A stretch of DNA of 64,000 nt from Streptomyces wedmorensis (lineage in GTDB: Bacteria; Actinomycetota; Actinomycetes; Streptomycetales; Streptomycetaceae). Of this stretch, positions 1-9,232 are shown piece by piece; position 1 is the stretch's first letter, and the number at the start of each line of letters is the position of its first letter. Under the pieces are notes generated by a model that was given only the letters and a program-made list of their open reading frames with translations, did no database searches and was not told where the DNA came from. The stretch is from contig NZ_JNWK01000033.1 in NCBI RefSeq assembly GCF_000716445.1, forward strand, positions 38,927 through 102,926, written 5' to 3'. A program made the translations under genes and the position numbers.

Positions 1-28
1 CGCTCGCGTGGAGCAGAGGCTGGTTCAT
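1..28 (-). CDS. start of a LivG-like ABC ATPase (partial, runs off the edge)
   Basis: On the minus strand an ATG at 28-26 overlaps the TGA of the upstream permease/ATPase gene as ATGA. The nine visible codons read M-N-Q-P-L-L-H-A-S. The upstream fusion carries LivH, LivM and a LivF-type ATPase but no LivG, so the missing second ATPase is the expected next gene. Identity is inferred from operon logic and translational coupling only; no domain is visible in the window. Confidence 0.5.
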
Positions 29-2742
29 CGGCGGACTCCCGTCCCCAGGTACGCCTCGGCGAGCCGGTCCCTGTCCACTTCGGATCGCGGCCCTGACCAG
101 GCGATCTCGCCCTGTGCGAGGTACGCGACGGTGTCGGCGGCGCCGAGCGCGTCGGCGGCCTTCTCCTCGACGAGGAGGAGCGCGGTGCCGTGGTCGCGGA
201 GTTCGGTCAGGAGCTGGAAGACCTCGTCCACGACGCGGGGCGCGAGGCCGAGGGACGGCTCGTCGGCGACGAGGACGGCCGGTGGTCGCTGGAGGAGCGG
301 GGCGAGGGCGAGGAGTTGCTGCTCGCCCCCGGAGAGGGACCCGGCGACGACGGTGCGGCGGGCGGCGAGCCCGGGGAACCGCGCGTACACGGCGTCGCGG
401 TCCTCGGCCTCCGTCAGCTGCAGGGCCAGGTTCGCCTCGATCGAGAGCCCGGGGAAGACACCCCGCCCTTCGGGAGCGAGCCGTACCCCGCGACGCGCCC
501 GGGCGACGGCCGTGTCGCGGGTGGCGTCCTCGCCCCGGACCCGTACGACTCCGTCGGCGGGCCGCAGCAGGCCCGCCGCCACCCGGCAGAGGGTGGACTT
601 CCCGGCCCCGTTGGGTCCGAGCAGTACCAGCACCTCTCCCGGGCGCACCGCGAGGTCCACCCCGTGCAGCACGGGCGCGCCGCCGTACCCGGCGCGTACG
701 CCGCTCAGCCGGAGCGCGCTCGGCGTCTCGCCGGGGCCGCCGTCCGTTCCCGGGGCGGTGTTCCCGGCGCCGGTGGCGTACGCGTCGGCCGTCCGCGCGC
801 GGGGTGGCGCGGACGAGCGGTCACCGGCCCGTGTCGCGGCGCGCCGGGCCGCTCGCCTGGACGGCAGCGCGGCGCAGTACCCGTCCGGGTCGTTCGCCAG
901 CGCGAGCCCCGCCAGGCCGAAGAGGATCACCGGAAGGTGCGCGGACTCCGTCACGTACGTCGTCATCAGGTGCGGGACCACGGCGAAGACGAGCCCCGCC
1001 ACCACCGCGAACTGCGGCCTGCGCACTCCCGCGGCGACCACGACCGCCAGCCACACCAGGCCGGTCATCGCGGTGAAGTCCGTGGCCGTGATGCGGGTGT
1101 TGTACGAGGCGTAGAGCACTCCTCCGAGGCCCGCGAGGCCCGCGGACACGGTGAACAGCAGGAGTTTGGTCCGCACCACCGACACCCCGGACGCCGCGGC
1201 GGCCTCCGGGGCCGAGCGGACCGCGAGCATGGCCCGGCCCCAGCGGGAGCCGCGCAACCGGGTCAGCAGCGCGACGAGCACCGCGCTGAGCAGTACGAGG
1301 GCGAGCCCCATCGCCCGGTCGTCGGCCAGGTCCACGGGGCCGGCCACCGGCCGGGGTATCTCCCAGCCGGTGTCGCCGTTGCGGAGCCGGCCGAGCTGGA
1401 AGAGCACCTGGTCCGCCAGGAAGGCGAGCGCGAGCGTGGCCAGGGCCAGTGATCTGCCGCCGAGCCGCAGGGCGGGCAGTGCGACGACCGCGCCGAGCAG
1501 GGCTGCCGCGGCGGTGCCGGCCGCCGCCGCGGCGACGAAGGGCCAGCCGTGACTCATCAGCAGCCCCGCGACCAGAGCGGCGCCGGTCACGAACGTCGCC
1601 TGGGCCAGGGACACCATCGCGCCGAGGCCGGTGACGACCGTGAACGACATGAACACGAGCCCGATCGCGAGGCCTTGGGCCAGGATCCCGCTCCAGAAGG
1701 GCGTGGTGACGGTGTAGAACGCCGTGCCGAGCAGGGCGCCGGCGACGACCCACCCGCCCCAGCGGCGGCCCCACCCCTTTCCGGCGAGGTAGTCGACCGG
1801 TGGCGGGTCCGCGGCCGCCGTGCCCGCCGCACGCTGCCGCCGGACCAGGACGACGAGCCCGGCGAAGAGGACGAGGAACGGCACGGCCGTGCGGAAGCCG
1901 GTGATGTCGTCCGTGAAGGACGCGTACCCCGCAACCAGGTTCTGGAGCACGCCGAGCCCGAGGCCGCCCGCGAAGGCGAGGGGCACCGACACGAAGCGCC
2001 CGAGGACCGCCGCGGTGGCCGAGACGAACAGGAACAGCGTGTAGTCGTGCGCGGAGAGGCCGAGGAGCGGGGTGGCGAGGACACCGGCGAGGCCCGCGAG
2101 ACCGGACGACAGCATCCACGCCATGGAGGACAGCCGGTCCGCGCTGATGCCCCGCAGCTCGGTCAGGGTGCGGTCGTCGACCGCCGCCCGCAGTCGCAGT
2201 CCGAGGTGGGTGTGCCGCATCAGGGCCCACAGTCCGGCCGCCGCGACGGCCGTGGTGATCCAGGTGATCAGCTGGTCGGAGTCGACGCCCACACCGTCGA
2301 TCGGCTGCCAGGACACGGCTGGGCTCGGCCCGACGCCGGGCAGCCCGAACTGGTTCTCGGCGGGCAGGACGGGGGCGCCTGCCCGCTCCAGGAGTTCGAC
2401 CGTCCACCGCCCGGCCGCGGGCAGCGCGACCAGCAGACCGATCGTGGCCACGATCTGCGCCGTCTGGCCGACCCCGGCCAGTTTCCTGAACATCAGCCGG
2501 TCCAGGACACCGCCGAGGCCGGGCGCCACCACGCACACCAGGAGCAGCGCGGTGGGGACGGCCGGCCAGCCGAAGCCGGAGTGGAGCTCGTAGTACGCCA
2601 GCGCGCACAGGTAGGCGGTGGAGCCGTGCGCGAAGTTGAACACCCCGGAGGCGGAGTACGACAGCACGAGGCCGGTCGCGAGCAGCGCGTACAAAGCGCC
2701 GGAGACCAGTCCGCTCAGGACGAAGCCCAGCAGGTCACCCAC
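25..2742 (-). CDS. branched-chain amino-acid-type ABC transporter, fused LivH-LivM-LivF
   Basis: This 905-residue protein joins three parts normally encoded separately. Residues 1 to about 300 are a LivH permease (start M-G-D-L-L-G-F-V-L-S-G-L, then the conserved N-F-A-H-G segment). About 330-615 is a LivM permease with many hydrophobic helices. After an Ala/Gly/Pro-rich linker of about 60 residues comes a LivF-type ATPase (about 675-905) with Walker A GPNGAGKST, signature LSGGEQQ and Walker B LVADEPSLGLAP. It would form the membrane channel and one nucleotide-binding subunit of an importer of branched-chain amino acids or related amides and acids. The binding protein is encoded 12 nt upstream and a second ATPase appears to begin at the ATGA overlap at its end. 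Substrate cannot be told from sequence. Confidence 0.9.
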   Translation of the reverse strand: MGDLLGFVLSGLVSGALYALLATGLVLSYSASGVFNFAHGSTAYLCALAYYELHSGFGWPAVPTALLLVCVVAPGLGGVLDRLMFRKLAGVGQTAQIVATIGLLVALPAAGRWTVELLERAGAPVLPAENQFGLPGVGPSPAVSWQPIDGVGVDSDQLITWITTAVAAAGLWALMRHTHLGLRLRAAVDDRTLTELRGISADRLSSMAWMLSSGLAGLAGVLATPLLGLSAHDYTLFLFVSATAAVLGRFVSVPLAFAGGLGLGVLQNLVAGYASFTDDITGFRTAVPFLVLFAGLVVLVRRQRAAGTAAADPPPVDYLAGKGWGRRWGGWVVAGALLGTAFYTVTTPFWSGILAQGLAIGLVFMSFTVVTGLGAMVSLAQATFVTGAALVAGLLMSHGWPFVAAAAAGTAAAALLGAVVALPALRLGGRSLALATLALAFLADQVLFQLGRLRNGDTGWEIPRPVAGPVDLADDRAMGLALVLLSAVLVALLTRLRGSRWGRAMLAVRSAPEAAAASGVSVVRTKLLLFTVSAGLAGLGGVLYASYNTRITATDFTAMTGLVWLAVVVAAGVRRPQFAVVAGLVFAVVPHLMTTYVTESAHLPVILFGLAGLALANDPDGYCAALPSRRAARRAATRAGDRSSAPPRARTADAYATGAGNTAPGTDGGPGETPSALRLSGVRAGYGGAPVLHGVDLAVRPGEVLVLLGPNGAGKSTLCRVAAGLLRPADGVVRVRGEDATRDTAVARARRGVRLAPEGRGVFPGLSIEANLALQLTEAEDRDAVYARFPGLAARRTVVAGSLSGGEQQLLALAPLLQRPPAVLVADEPSLGLAPRVVDEVFQLLTELRDHGTALLLVEEKAADALGAADTVAYLAQGEIAWSGPRSEVDRDRLAEAYLGTGVRR

Positions 2743-2754
2743 GTGACGCGCCCC

Positions 2755-3999
2755 TCAGCCGAACGGGATGGGCGGGTAGCACTTGAAGGGCACCGCCACC
2801 TCGTACCGCCCGTTCTTCAGCCGGACGAGCGCCCCGCAGCCGAAGCTCTCCTTCTTCCCCTTGGGTTCGGCGCGGTCGCCCACGAGCGTGCCGCTGTCGG
2901 AGAATCCGGCCGCGGCGTTCTGGAAGGACTCCACGGTGAGGTCCTTGCCCGCCTTCCGGGCGATCGAGAGGAAGAGGTCGGCGCTCATGTACCCCGTCAT
3001 CATGTGCATGTTGAGAGGCACGTCCTTGCCGGCGGCCTTCTTGATGTCGTCCTTGAACTGCCGCATCGCGGGGCTGTCCGACTCGAAGGGCTGGAACTGC
3101 AGCAGCACGTGCACTCCGTCCAAAGCCTGCTTCGTCGCGTCCTTCGCGAGCAGCCCCGGGTCGTAGTCCGTCGGGTCGGTGATGAGCCCCTTGTAGCCGG
3201 ACCGTTTGAGTGCGGTGAACAGGCCGATGTTGTACGGCGTCTGCATCACGGAGACCACGGCGTCGGGCGCGCCGCCGCCGGGGCCGGATCGGAGGATCTC
3301 CTTGGTGTACGCGGACCAGTCGCTGGGCATCGAGGTCGCCGGGACCACGGCCTTGGCGTACGCGACCTGGAAGCCGGCCGCCTTGAAGCCCCGGGTGAAG
3401 GTACGGATGCCGAACTTGCCGGCGTCGTTGTCGCCGGCGATCAGCGCGACCGACTTTCCGCGCGCGCCGCCGAGGACGGCCGCGAGGCTCTCGGGCCAGG
3501 TCTGGTTGAGCGTGCCGCCGGGTGTCGGGACGAGGCAGCCGTTGAAGCCGTAGATGTGCGCCGGTCCGCAGAACGAGGGGAGGGTGCCCCAGCCCACCGT
3601 CGGGACCTTCTGACCGTCGAGGAAGTCGGCGCCGGCGAAGGTGACCGAGCTCATGGGCGAGACGGCGAAGACCTCGTCCTGCTGGACGAGCTTGCGGGCC
3701 GCGGCCAGGTTCCTGGCCGGGTCCTGGCCGTCGTCCTCGGCCCCCAGGTACTGGATCTTCCGCCCGTTGACGCCGCCCTCGGCGTTGGCCCGGTCGTAGC
3801 GGGCCCGGGCGCCCAGGTCGGTGTCCTTCTTGGAGTAGCCGCTGGCGGTCGTCATGGAGACGATGCCGCCGACCTTGATCGCGTCGGCGGTGACTCCGCG
3901 TACGGACGAAGGCGTGCTTCCGCCGCTGGAGGCGGAGTTGCAGGCGGTGACAAGGAGCAACGCGAACGCGGCGGCGATGACGCGCAACGGTCGAGGCAC
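2755..3999 (-). CDS. ABC transporter substrate-binding lipoprotein (LivJ/Leu-Ile-Val type)
   Basis: A GTG start at 3999 is chosen over the upstream ATG at 4122 because it follows a good ribosome site (GGAGGGAT) and opens directly into a lipoprotein signal peptide, with lipobox LLLVTAC. The 414-residue product is a type I periplasmic binding protein: features include an N-terminal I-K-V-G-G-I-V strand, a D-D-G-Q-D-P segment and a central A-L-I-A-G-D-N-D-A-G region. It would sit on the outer face of the membrane and deliver ligand to the fused permease encoded 12 nt downstream. Its promoter region holds three 13-bp palindromes, so substrate-responsive repression is likely. Confidence 0.9.
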   Translation of the reverse strand: MPRPLRVIAAAFALLLVTACNSASSGGSTPSSVRGVTADAIKVGGIVSMTTASGYSKKDTDLGARARYDRANAEGGVNGRKIQYLGAEDDGQDPARNLAAARKLVQQDEVFAVSPMSSVTFAGADFLDGQKVPTVGWGTLPSFCGPAHIYGFNGCLVPTPGGTLNQTWPESLAAVLGGARGKSVALIAGDNDAGKFGIRTFTRGFKAAGFQVAYAKAVVPATSMPSDWSAYTKEILRSGPGGGAPDAVVSVMQTPYNIGLFTALKRSGYKGLITDPTDYDPGLLAKDATKQALDGVHVLLQFQPFESDSPAMRQFKDDIKKAAGKDVPLNMHMMTGYMSADLFLSIARKAGKDLTVESFQNAAAGFSDSGTLVGDRAEPKGKKESFGCGALVRLKNGRYEVAVPFKCYPPIPFG

Positions 4000-4041
4000 G
4001 GGCGATCCCTCCGTCGGGTGACCCGCATTCTGCGACCGAAC

Positions 4042-4087
4042 TGATGAGCCGTCAATAACTGATGCAGCATCATTTGATGATGCGTCA
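4042..4087. promoter_or_regulatory. three 13-bp palindromes, consensus TGATG-N3-CRTCA
   Basis: In the 167-bp divergent intergenic region, TGATGAGCCGTCA (4042-4054), TGATGCAGCATCA (4060-4072) and TGATGATGCGTCA (4075-4087) repeat at start-to-start spacings of 18 and 15 bp. The middle copy is a perfect inverted repeat around one base. Such an array between divergent genes is typical of a repressor operator. No regulator gene is adjacent in the window, so the protein that binds is unknown. Confidence 0.6.
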
Positions 4088-4166
4088 GGCACACTGCGCC
4101 GCCGACGCGGCCGGCCGCCCACCGGGCCGCGGGGAATCCCTCCCGCCCCCGCTTGTTGAAGCCTGT

Positions 4167-5186
4167 GTGAGCACCTTCCTCGACGGCATCCGCTTCTCCG
4201 TCCTCGACCGCTCCCGGACCCGGGACGGCGAGGACGCCCCTCAGGCGCTGCGCGCGACCGTGGCCCTCGCCCGGGAGGTGGAGGCCCTCGGCTACCACCG
4301 CTTCTGGGTGTCGGAGCACCACGGAGTGCCCGGTGTCGCCGGATCGGCGCCCACGGTGCTCGCCGCCGCCGTCGCCGCCGCGACCTCCACCATCCGGGTC
4401 GGGACGGGAGGGGTGATGCTCCCGAACCACCGGCCGCTGGTCGTGGCCGAGCAGGTCGGAGTGCTGGAGTCCCTCTTCCCCGGCCGGATCGACATGGGGA
4501 TCGGCCGCTCGGTGGGGTTCACGGACGGCGTCCGCCGCGCCCTCGGCCGGGAGAAGGACGAGGCCGACAGGTTCGGGGAGCAGCTCACCGAGCTCCTCGG
4601 CTGGTTCACCGGCGAGCAGACGGCGCACCCGCGGGTGCACGCCCGGCCCGCCGAGGGACTGCGGGTGCCGCCCTTCGTGCTCGCGACCGGGGAGGGTGCC
4701 GGGATCGCCGCGGCGGCCGGGCTGCCCTTGGTCATCGGCGACCTGCGCGGCCGGGACCGGCTGCTGAAGTCCGTCGACGCGTACCGCGCCGCCTTCCGCC
4801 CGTCCTCCTGGGCGGAGGAGCCGTACGTGGTCGTCGCCGGGACGGTCGCGGTGGCCGGCACCGAGGCTGAGGCACGGCGGCTGCTGGTTCCGGAGGCCTG
4901 GTCGCTCGCGTACTCGCGGACCCACGGCGAGTTCCCGCCACTCGCCCCGCCCGATCGGATCGAGGGCCTGCGGATGACGGAGAAGCAGCGCGGCTTCTAC
5001 GAGGCGGGGCTCGACGGGCATGTGCACGGCACGGAGGAACAGGTGGCCGGAGCGCTGGAGCGGGCGGTGAAGGAGACCGGGGCGCAGGAGCTGCTGGTCA
5101 CCACGAGCACGTACGACCGGGCGGCGCTGAGCGAGTCGTACCGTCGGCTCGCCCGGGCCGCCGGCCTGACGCCGCGGCCCGCCTGA
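4167..5186 (+). CDS. LLM-class flavin-dependent oxidoreductase (luciferase-like)
   Basis: The GTG at 4167 starts a 339-residue protein beginning V-S-T-F-L-D-G-I-R-F-S-V-L-D; the longer reading from 4062 would put the operator palindromes inside the coding region. It has the bacterial luciferase-like TIM-barrel hallmarks: a G-Y-H-R-F-W-V-S-E-H-H segment after helix 1, the S-T-I-R-V-G-T-G-G strand and the L-F-P-G-R-I-D-M-G-I-G-R motif. Proteins of this MsnO8-like group use FMNH2 or F420 to oxidise small organic substrates. The gene is divergent from the liv transporter and shares its operator region, so it may act on the imported compound; that link is inference. Confidence 0.85.
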   Translation: MSTFLDGIRFSVLDRSRTRDGEDAPQALRATVALAREVEALGYHRFWVSEHHGVPGVAGSAPTVLAAAVAAATSTIRVGTGGVMLPNHRPLVVAEQVGVLESLFPGRIDMGIGRSVGFTDGVRRALGREKDEADRFGEQLTELLGWFTGEQTAHPRVHARPAEGLRVPPFVLATGEGAGIAAAAGLPLVIGDLRGRDRLLKSVDAYRAAFRPSSWAEEPYVVVAGTVAVAGTEAEARRLLVPEAWSLAYSRTHGEFPPLAPPDRIEGLRMTEKQRGFYEAGLDGHVHGTEEQVAGALERAVKETGAQELLVTTSTYDRAALSESYRRLARAAGLTPRPA

Positions 5187-5279
5187 CGCCACCGGAGCGG
5201 GTCCGCCGGCGTCCGCCGAGGTCGTCCGGGCCCTGGGGAGGCACCAGGGCGAAAACGGACCATTCGATAAAGTCACCCC

Positions 5280-7670
5280 ATGCGAGACACCCCCCACGAT
5301 CCGTACGTCCGCGTCCGTGGCGCCCGCGAGCACAACCTCGACGGGGTCGACGTCGACATCCCGCGCGACGCGCTCGTCGTGTTCACCGGGGTCTCCGGCT
5401 CCGGGAAGTCGTCGCTGGCCTTCGGGACGATCTACGCCGAGGCCCAGCGCCGCTACTTCGAGTCGGTGGCGCCCTACGCGCGGCGGCTGATCCACCAGGT
5501 GGGGGCGCCGGCGGTCGGCGAGATCACGGGACTGCCGCCGGCGGTCTCCCTGGAGCAGCGCCGGTCCTCGCCGAACGCCCGCTCCTCCGTCGGTACGGTG
5601 ACCACGCTCTCGAACTCCCTGCGGATGCTGTTCTCGCGGGCCGGGCGCTACCCGGAGGGCGCGGAGCGGCTCGACTCCGACGCGTTCTCCCCCAACACGG
5701 CGGCGGGCGCGTGCCCTTCGTGTCACGGCCTCGGCCTGATCCACGACACGACCGAGGAGCTCCTCGTGCCGGATCCGGACCTGTCGATCCGCGAGGGCGC
5801 GATCGCCGCCTGGCCCGGTGCGTGGCAGGGGAAGAACCTGCGGGACGTCCTCGACACCCTCGGCCACGACGTCGACCGGCCGTGGCGGGAGCTCGACGCG
5901 AAGGACCGGGAGTGGATCCTGTTCACGGACGAGCAACCGGTCGTCACCGTCCATCCGGTGCGGGAGGCGGACCGGATCCAACGCCCCTACCAGGGCACGT
6001 ACATGAGCGCCCGCCGCTACGTCATGCGGACCTTCTCCGACTCGAAGAGCCCGACCCTGCGCGCGAAGGCCGAGCGTTTCCTCACGAGCGCGCCCTGCCC
6101 GGTGTGCGGCGGCGGACGGCTGCGGCCGGAGGCACTGGCGGTCACCTTCGGGGGCCGGACCATCGCCGAGCTCGCCTCACTGCCGCTGACGGCCCTGTCC
6201 GAGCTGCTCTCGAGGACGACGGAAGCCTCCGCGGGGACGGCGGCCGCCACGCCGGACAACGGGGAGACCGCGCGGGTGCTCACGGACGACCTGGTGGCCC
6301 GGATCGCCACCGTCACCGAACTCGGCCTCGGCTACCTCAGCCTGGACCGCGCCACCCCCACGCTCTCCAGCGGCGAGCTCCAGCGGCTTCGGCTCGCGAC
6401 CCAGCTCCGCTCCGGCCTCTTCGGCGTGGTGTACGTCCTCGACGAGCCGTCCGCCGGTCTGCACCCCGCCGACACGGAGGCGCTGCTCGTCGTCCTCGAC
6501 CGGCTCAAGGCCGCCGGCAACTCGGTGTTCGTCGTCGAACACCACCTCGACGTCGTACGGCACGCGGACTGGCTGGTGGACGTCGGCCCGCGCGCCGGAG
6601 TGCACGGCGGACGGGTGCTGCACAGCGGTCCGCCGAGCGGCCTCGCGGACGTCGAGGCGTCCGCGACCCGGCGGTTCCTGTTCGACCGGGCACCCGCGCC
6701 CGCGCGGGCGGTGCGCTCCCCCGCCGGCTGGCTGCGGACCGGTACGGTCACCCGTCACAACCTCCGGGCGGTGGACGCGGCCTTCCCGGTGGGCGTCCTC
6801 ACCGCCGTGACCGGCGTCTCGGGCTCGGGGAAGTCGACCCTCGTGGGCGCACTGGCCGAAGGGGTCTCCGGCGCGGGCCGGCTCGTGACGGTGGACCAGC
6901 GGCCGATCGGCCGGACACCGCGCTCGAACCTGGCCACGTACACGGGCCTGTTCGACGTCGTGCGGAAGCTGTTCACGGAGACGGAGGAGGCGAAGGCCCA
7001 CGGCTACAAGGCGGGGCGGTTCTCCTTCAACGTGGCGGGCGGACGCTGCGAGACCTGCCAGGGCGAGGGGTTCGTCTCGGTCGAGCTCCTCTTCCTGCCG
7101 AGCACGTACGCGCCCTGCCCGGACTGCCACGGCGCGCGCTACAACCCGGAGACGCTCCGGGTGCGGCTGCGCGGGCTGACGATCGCCGAGGTCCTGGACC
7201 TGACCGTCGAGTCCGCCGCCGTGTTCTTCGAGGACACCCCGGCGGCCGCGCGGAGCCTGCGGACGCTCCTCGACGTCGGACTCGGCTACCTGCGGCTCGG
7301 TCAGCCAGCCACCGAACTGTCCGGCGGCGAGGCCCAGCGCATCAAGCTCGCCTCCGAGCTCCAGCGGCCGCACCGCTCCCCCACCCTGTACGTCCTCGAC
7401 GAGCCGACGACCGGGCTGCACCCGGCCGACGTCGAGGTCCTGATGCGCCAGCTGCACGGCCTGGTGGACGCCGGCCATTCGGTGATCGTCGTCGAGCACG
7501 ACATGGACGTCGTCGCCACCGCCGACTGGGTCGTCGACCTCGGGCCGGGTGGTGGCGACGAGGGCGGCCGGGTGGTGGCGGCGGGTCCCCCGGACCAGGT
7601 GGCGCGGGCGGCGGGCAGCCGCACCGCACCGTATCTGGCCCGGGCGCTGGGGTTCGACGGGCGACGCTGA
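5280..7670 (+). CDS. UvrA-like ABC ATPase (short UvrA2/DrrC type)
   Basis: 796 residues, shorter than the roughly 940-1000 of a repair UvrA. Two ABC modules are present: Walker [14 protein letters not shown] near residue 40 and [14 protein letters not shown] near 513, with signatures LSSGELQRL and [13 protein letters not shown], each followed by a DEP Walker B. Zinc-finger cysteines occur in [24 protein letters not shown] and C-P-D-C-H-G. The first finger comes near residue 143, leaving no room for the UvrB-binding domain that canonical UvrA inserts there. This layout is that of UvrA2 or DrrC-like proteins, linked to resistance against DNA-binding drugs or to unknown roles. It is probably monocistronic. 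Confidence 0.85.
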   Translation: MRDTPHDPYVRVRGAREHNLDGVDVDIPRDALVVFTGVSGSGKSSLAFGTIYAEAQRRYFESVAPYARRLIHQVGAPAVGEITGLPPAVSLEQRRSSPNARSSVGTVTTLSNSLRMLFSRAGRYPEGAERLDSDAFSPNTAAGACPSCHGLGLIHDTTEELLVPDPDLSIREGAIAAWPGAWQGKNLRDVLDTLGHDVDRPWRELDAKDREWILFTDEQPVVTVHPVREADRIQRPYQGTYMSARRYVMRTFSDSKSPTLRAKAERFLTSAPCPVCGGGRLRPEALAVTFGGRTIAELASLPLTALSELLSRTTEASAGTAAATPDNGETARVLTDDLVARIATVTELGLGYLSLDRATPTLSSGELQRLRLATQLRSGLFGVVYVLDEPSAGLHPADTEALLVVLDRLKAAGNSVFVVEHHLDVVRHADWLVDVGPRAGVHGGRVLHSGPPSGLADVEASATRRFLFDRAPAPARAVRSPAGWLRTGTVTRHNLRAVDAAFPVGVLTAVTGVSGSGKSTLVGALAEGVSGAGRLVTVDQRPIGRTPRSNLATYTGLFDVVRKLFTETEEAKAHGYKAGRFSFNVAGGRCETCQGEGFVSVELLFLPSTYAPCPDCHGARYNPETLRVRLRGLTIAEVLDLTVESAAVFFEDTPAAARSLRTLLDVGLGYLRLGQPATELSGGEAQRIKLASELQRPHRSPTLYVLDEPTTGLHPADVEVLMRQLHGLVDAGHSVIVVEHDMDVVATADWVVDLGPGGGDEGGRVVAAGPPDQVARAAGSRTAPYLARALGFDGRR

Positions 7671-7696
7671 ACCCCTGCAGGACGTTCCCTACGGGA

Positions 7697-8524
7697 TCAG
7701 GCCGCCGTGTCGAAGGTGTAGTGGCGGGTGTGGTCCAGCATGTCGGCCGGGGTCACGTCGTTCCACGGGCGCATGGTGTCGCCGAGGTCGACGACGTTCG
7801 CGGTGCCGGCGGCCGGCAGGTACGTCGACCGGGGGTGGCGGGCCTGCCAGTCGGCCCACAGCTTGTCGACGAACGCGTGGTGCAGCCAGAACACGGGGTC
7901 GTTGGGCGAGGCTCCGGTGCCCATCTGCCCGCCGACCCAGACGTGGACGCGGTTGTGGAGGTTCACCCCGCGCCACCCCTCCAGGTGGTTGCGGAAGCCG
8001 TCCGAGGCGCTGTTCCAGGGGGCCGTGTCGTAGGTCTCCATGGCGAGGGCGGATTCCACCTCGGCGCGGGTGGGCAGCTGGCGGCCGCCCGCGCCGAGGT
8101 CGCGCCGGAGGTAGTCGCGGCCGTCGACCCTGACGTTGATCGTCCAGCGGTTGCCGCCGCGGGCGAACGGCCCGTCCGTCACCTGGCCGTCGCGGGCCCG
8201 CCCGGTGCCGCCGAGGAAGTCGGGCGCCCAGAGCGAGGAGCGGGAGGTGCGGTCGGCCGTCCAGTCCCAGTACGGGAGGGTGACGGCCGGATCGACGGAC
8301 CGCAGGGCCTCCTCGAACTGGATGAGGAAGCGCCGGTGCCAGGGCAGGAACGAGGGAGACCGGTGGCCGACGCGGTCGCCGTTGTCGGTGTCGCTCATGA
8401 TGAAGGCGTTGTGCGTGGTGACGAAGGTGTCGTACCGCCCGGAGCGCTTGAGCTCCAGGAGGGCGTTGACGAAGCGCCGCTTCTCGTCGGCGCTGAGGGT
8501 GGCCTGGTTCTTGCGTACGGTCAT
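7697..8524 (-). CDS. melC2: tyrosinase MelC2
   Basis: A 275-residue binuclear copper monophenol oxidase that makes melanin from tyrosine. All six copper ligands are at the positions known for Streptomyces tyrosinase: His38, His54 and His63 (CuA) and His190, His194 and His216 (CuB), within R-V-G-H-R-S-P-S-F-L-P-W-H and N-D-P-V-F-W-L-H-H. There is no signal peptide. In this family the enzyme leaves the cell bound to its partner MelC1, encoded 23 nt upstream. Length is normal and no lesion is seen. Confidence 0.97.
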   Translation of the reverse strand: MTVRKNQATLSADEKRRFVNALLELKRSGRYDTFVTTHNAFIMSDTDNGDRVGHRSPSFLPWHRRFLIQFEEALRSVDPAVTLPYWDWTADRTSRSSLWAPDFLGGTGRARDGQVTDGPFARGGNRWTINVRVDGRDYLRRDLGAGGRQLPTRAEVESALAMETYDTAPWNSASDGFRNHLEGWRGVNLHNRVHVWVGGQMGTGASPNDPVFWLHHAFVDKLWADWQARHPRSTYLPAAGTANVVDLGDTMRPWNDVTPADMLDHTRHYTFDTAA

Positions 8525-8547
8525 GGTGGTGCGGCTCCGGGTTCGGA

Positions 8548-8940
8548 TCAGGCGAGGGTGAGGGGTACGAGCGGGGCGCCCTGGAGTTCCCGGACGGCCG
8601 CGCGGGCCAGCGCCCTGGGCGTGGCGACGGGCTCGTAGTGGTTGATCACGCTGATCCAGGTGCCGTCGGCGTTCCGCATGACGTGCAGTTCCCGGCCGTC
8701 GATCGTCACGGAGTAGCCGCCTCCGTGGTGTCCCCCGTGGTGGTCGCCGCCGTGCGACGGTCCGCCCTTGATGCGGCGGCCCTGGTAGACCTCGTCGAAG
8801 GAGGCCGGGGCCGGTTCGGCCTCGGGCGCGGTGGCCCGGGGAGCGGCGGCGGTGGCGGAGCCGGCCGCGGCGAGGCCGGCGGCGGCGCCTGCCGCGCCGG
8901 CGGCGACGCCGAGGGCCCGGCGACGGGTGATGCTGGACAT
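8548..8940 (-). CDS. melC1: tyrosinase copper chaperone / export partner MelC1
   Basis: 130 residues from the ATG at 8940, chosen because it opens a twin-arginine signal (T-R-R-R-A-L-G-V-A followed by an Ala/Gly-rich hydrophobic stretch); the longer reading to 9114 adds unrelated residues. The mature part contains a His-rich segment around [10 protein letters not shown], then the conserved [18 protein letters not shown] region ending N-H-Y-E-P. MelC1 inserts copper into apotyrosinase and carries it out by the Tat route. It is the first gene of melC1-melC2. Confidence 0.93.
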   Translation of the reverse strand: MSSITRRRALGVAAGAAGAAAGLAAAGSATAAAPRATAPEAEPAPASFDEVYQGRRIKGGPSHGGDHHGGHHGGGYSVTIDGRELHVMRNADGTWISVINHYEPVATPRALARAAVRELQGAPLVPLTLA

Positions 8941-9134
8941 GAAACCCCCAGGTGGCCTGTGCGACCGGGGGGTCTGGTCGTGTACCCCCCGGCGGCCCTC
9001 ATCAGTACCCGGGGGTGTCGGCGCGGCGGAAATCACCGCCGGCCGGTTGGCCGTGAAGTGGACAACCTGCCACATTGAGTACAGGTTCGAACGAAGTTGA
9101 TCTTGCTGTCGCACGGGGTGGAGGCACCCCGGAG

Positions 9135-9178
9135 CGAAGATCTTACGGAGAAGATGATCATTCCGTGAACGATCTTCG
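9135..9178. promoter_or_regulatory. interrupted inverted repeat between sdhB and melC1
   Basis: CGAAGATC (9135-9142) pairs with GATCTTCG (9171-9178), and inside it ACGGA (9145-9149) pairs with TCCGT (9162-9166), so the 44 nt can fold as one long interrupted hairpin. It begins 195 nt upstream of melC1 and ends 55 nt before the sdhB stop reached by the minus-strand operon from the other side. It could end sdhCAB transcription or be an operator for melC1. The rest of 8941-9232 holds no gene that I can see. Confidence 0.35.
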
Positions 9179-9232
9179 GTTCCGGGGTGTGCGGTGTGGT
9201 CCGGACCACGCCGTCAGACTGTCCTGATCCGG

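Noticed and set aside
8..1114. Long plus-strand frames across the liv genes
   Set aside because: Arg/Ala/Pro-rich products without domains, antisense to the clear LivHMF fusion; typical of GC-rich shadow frames.
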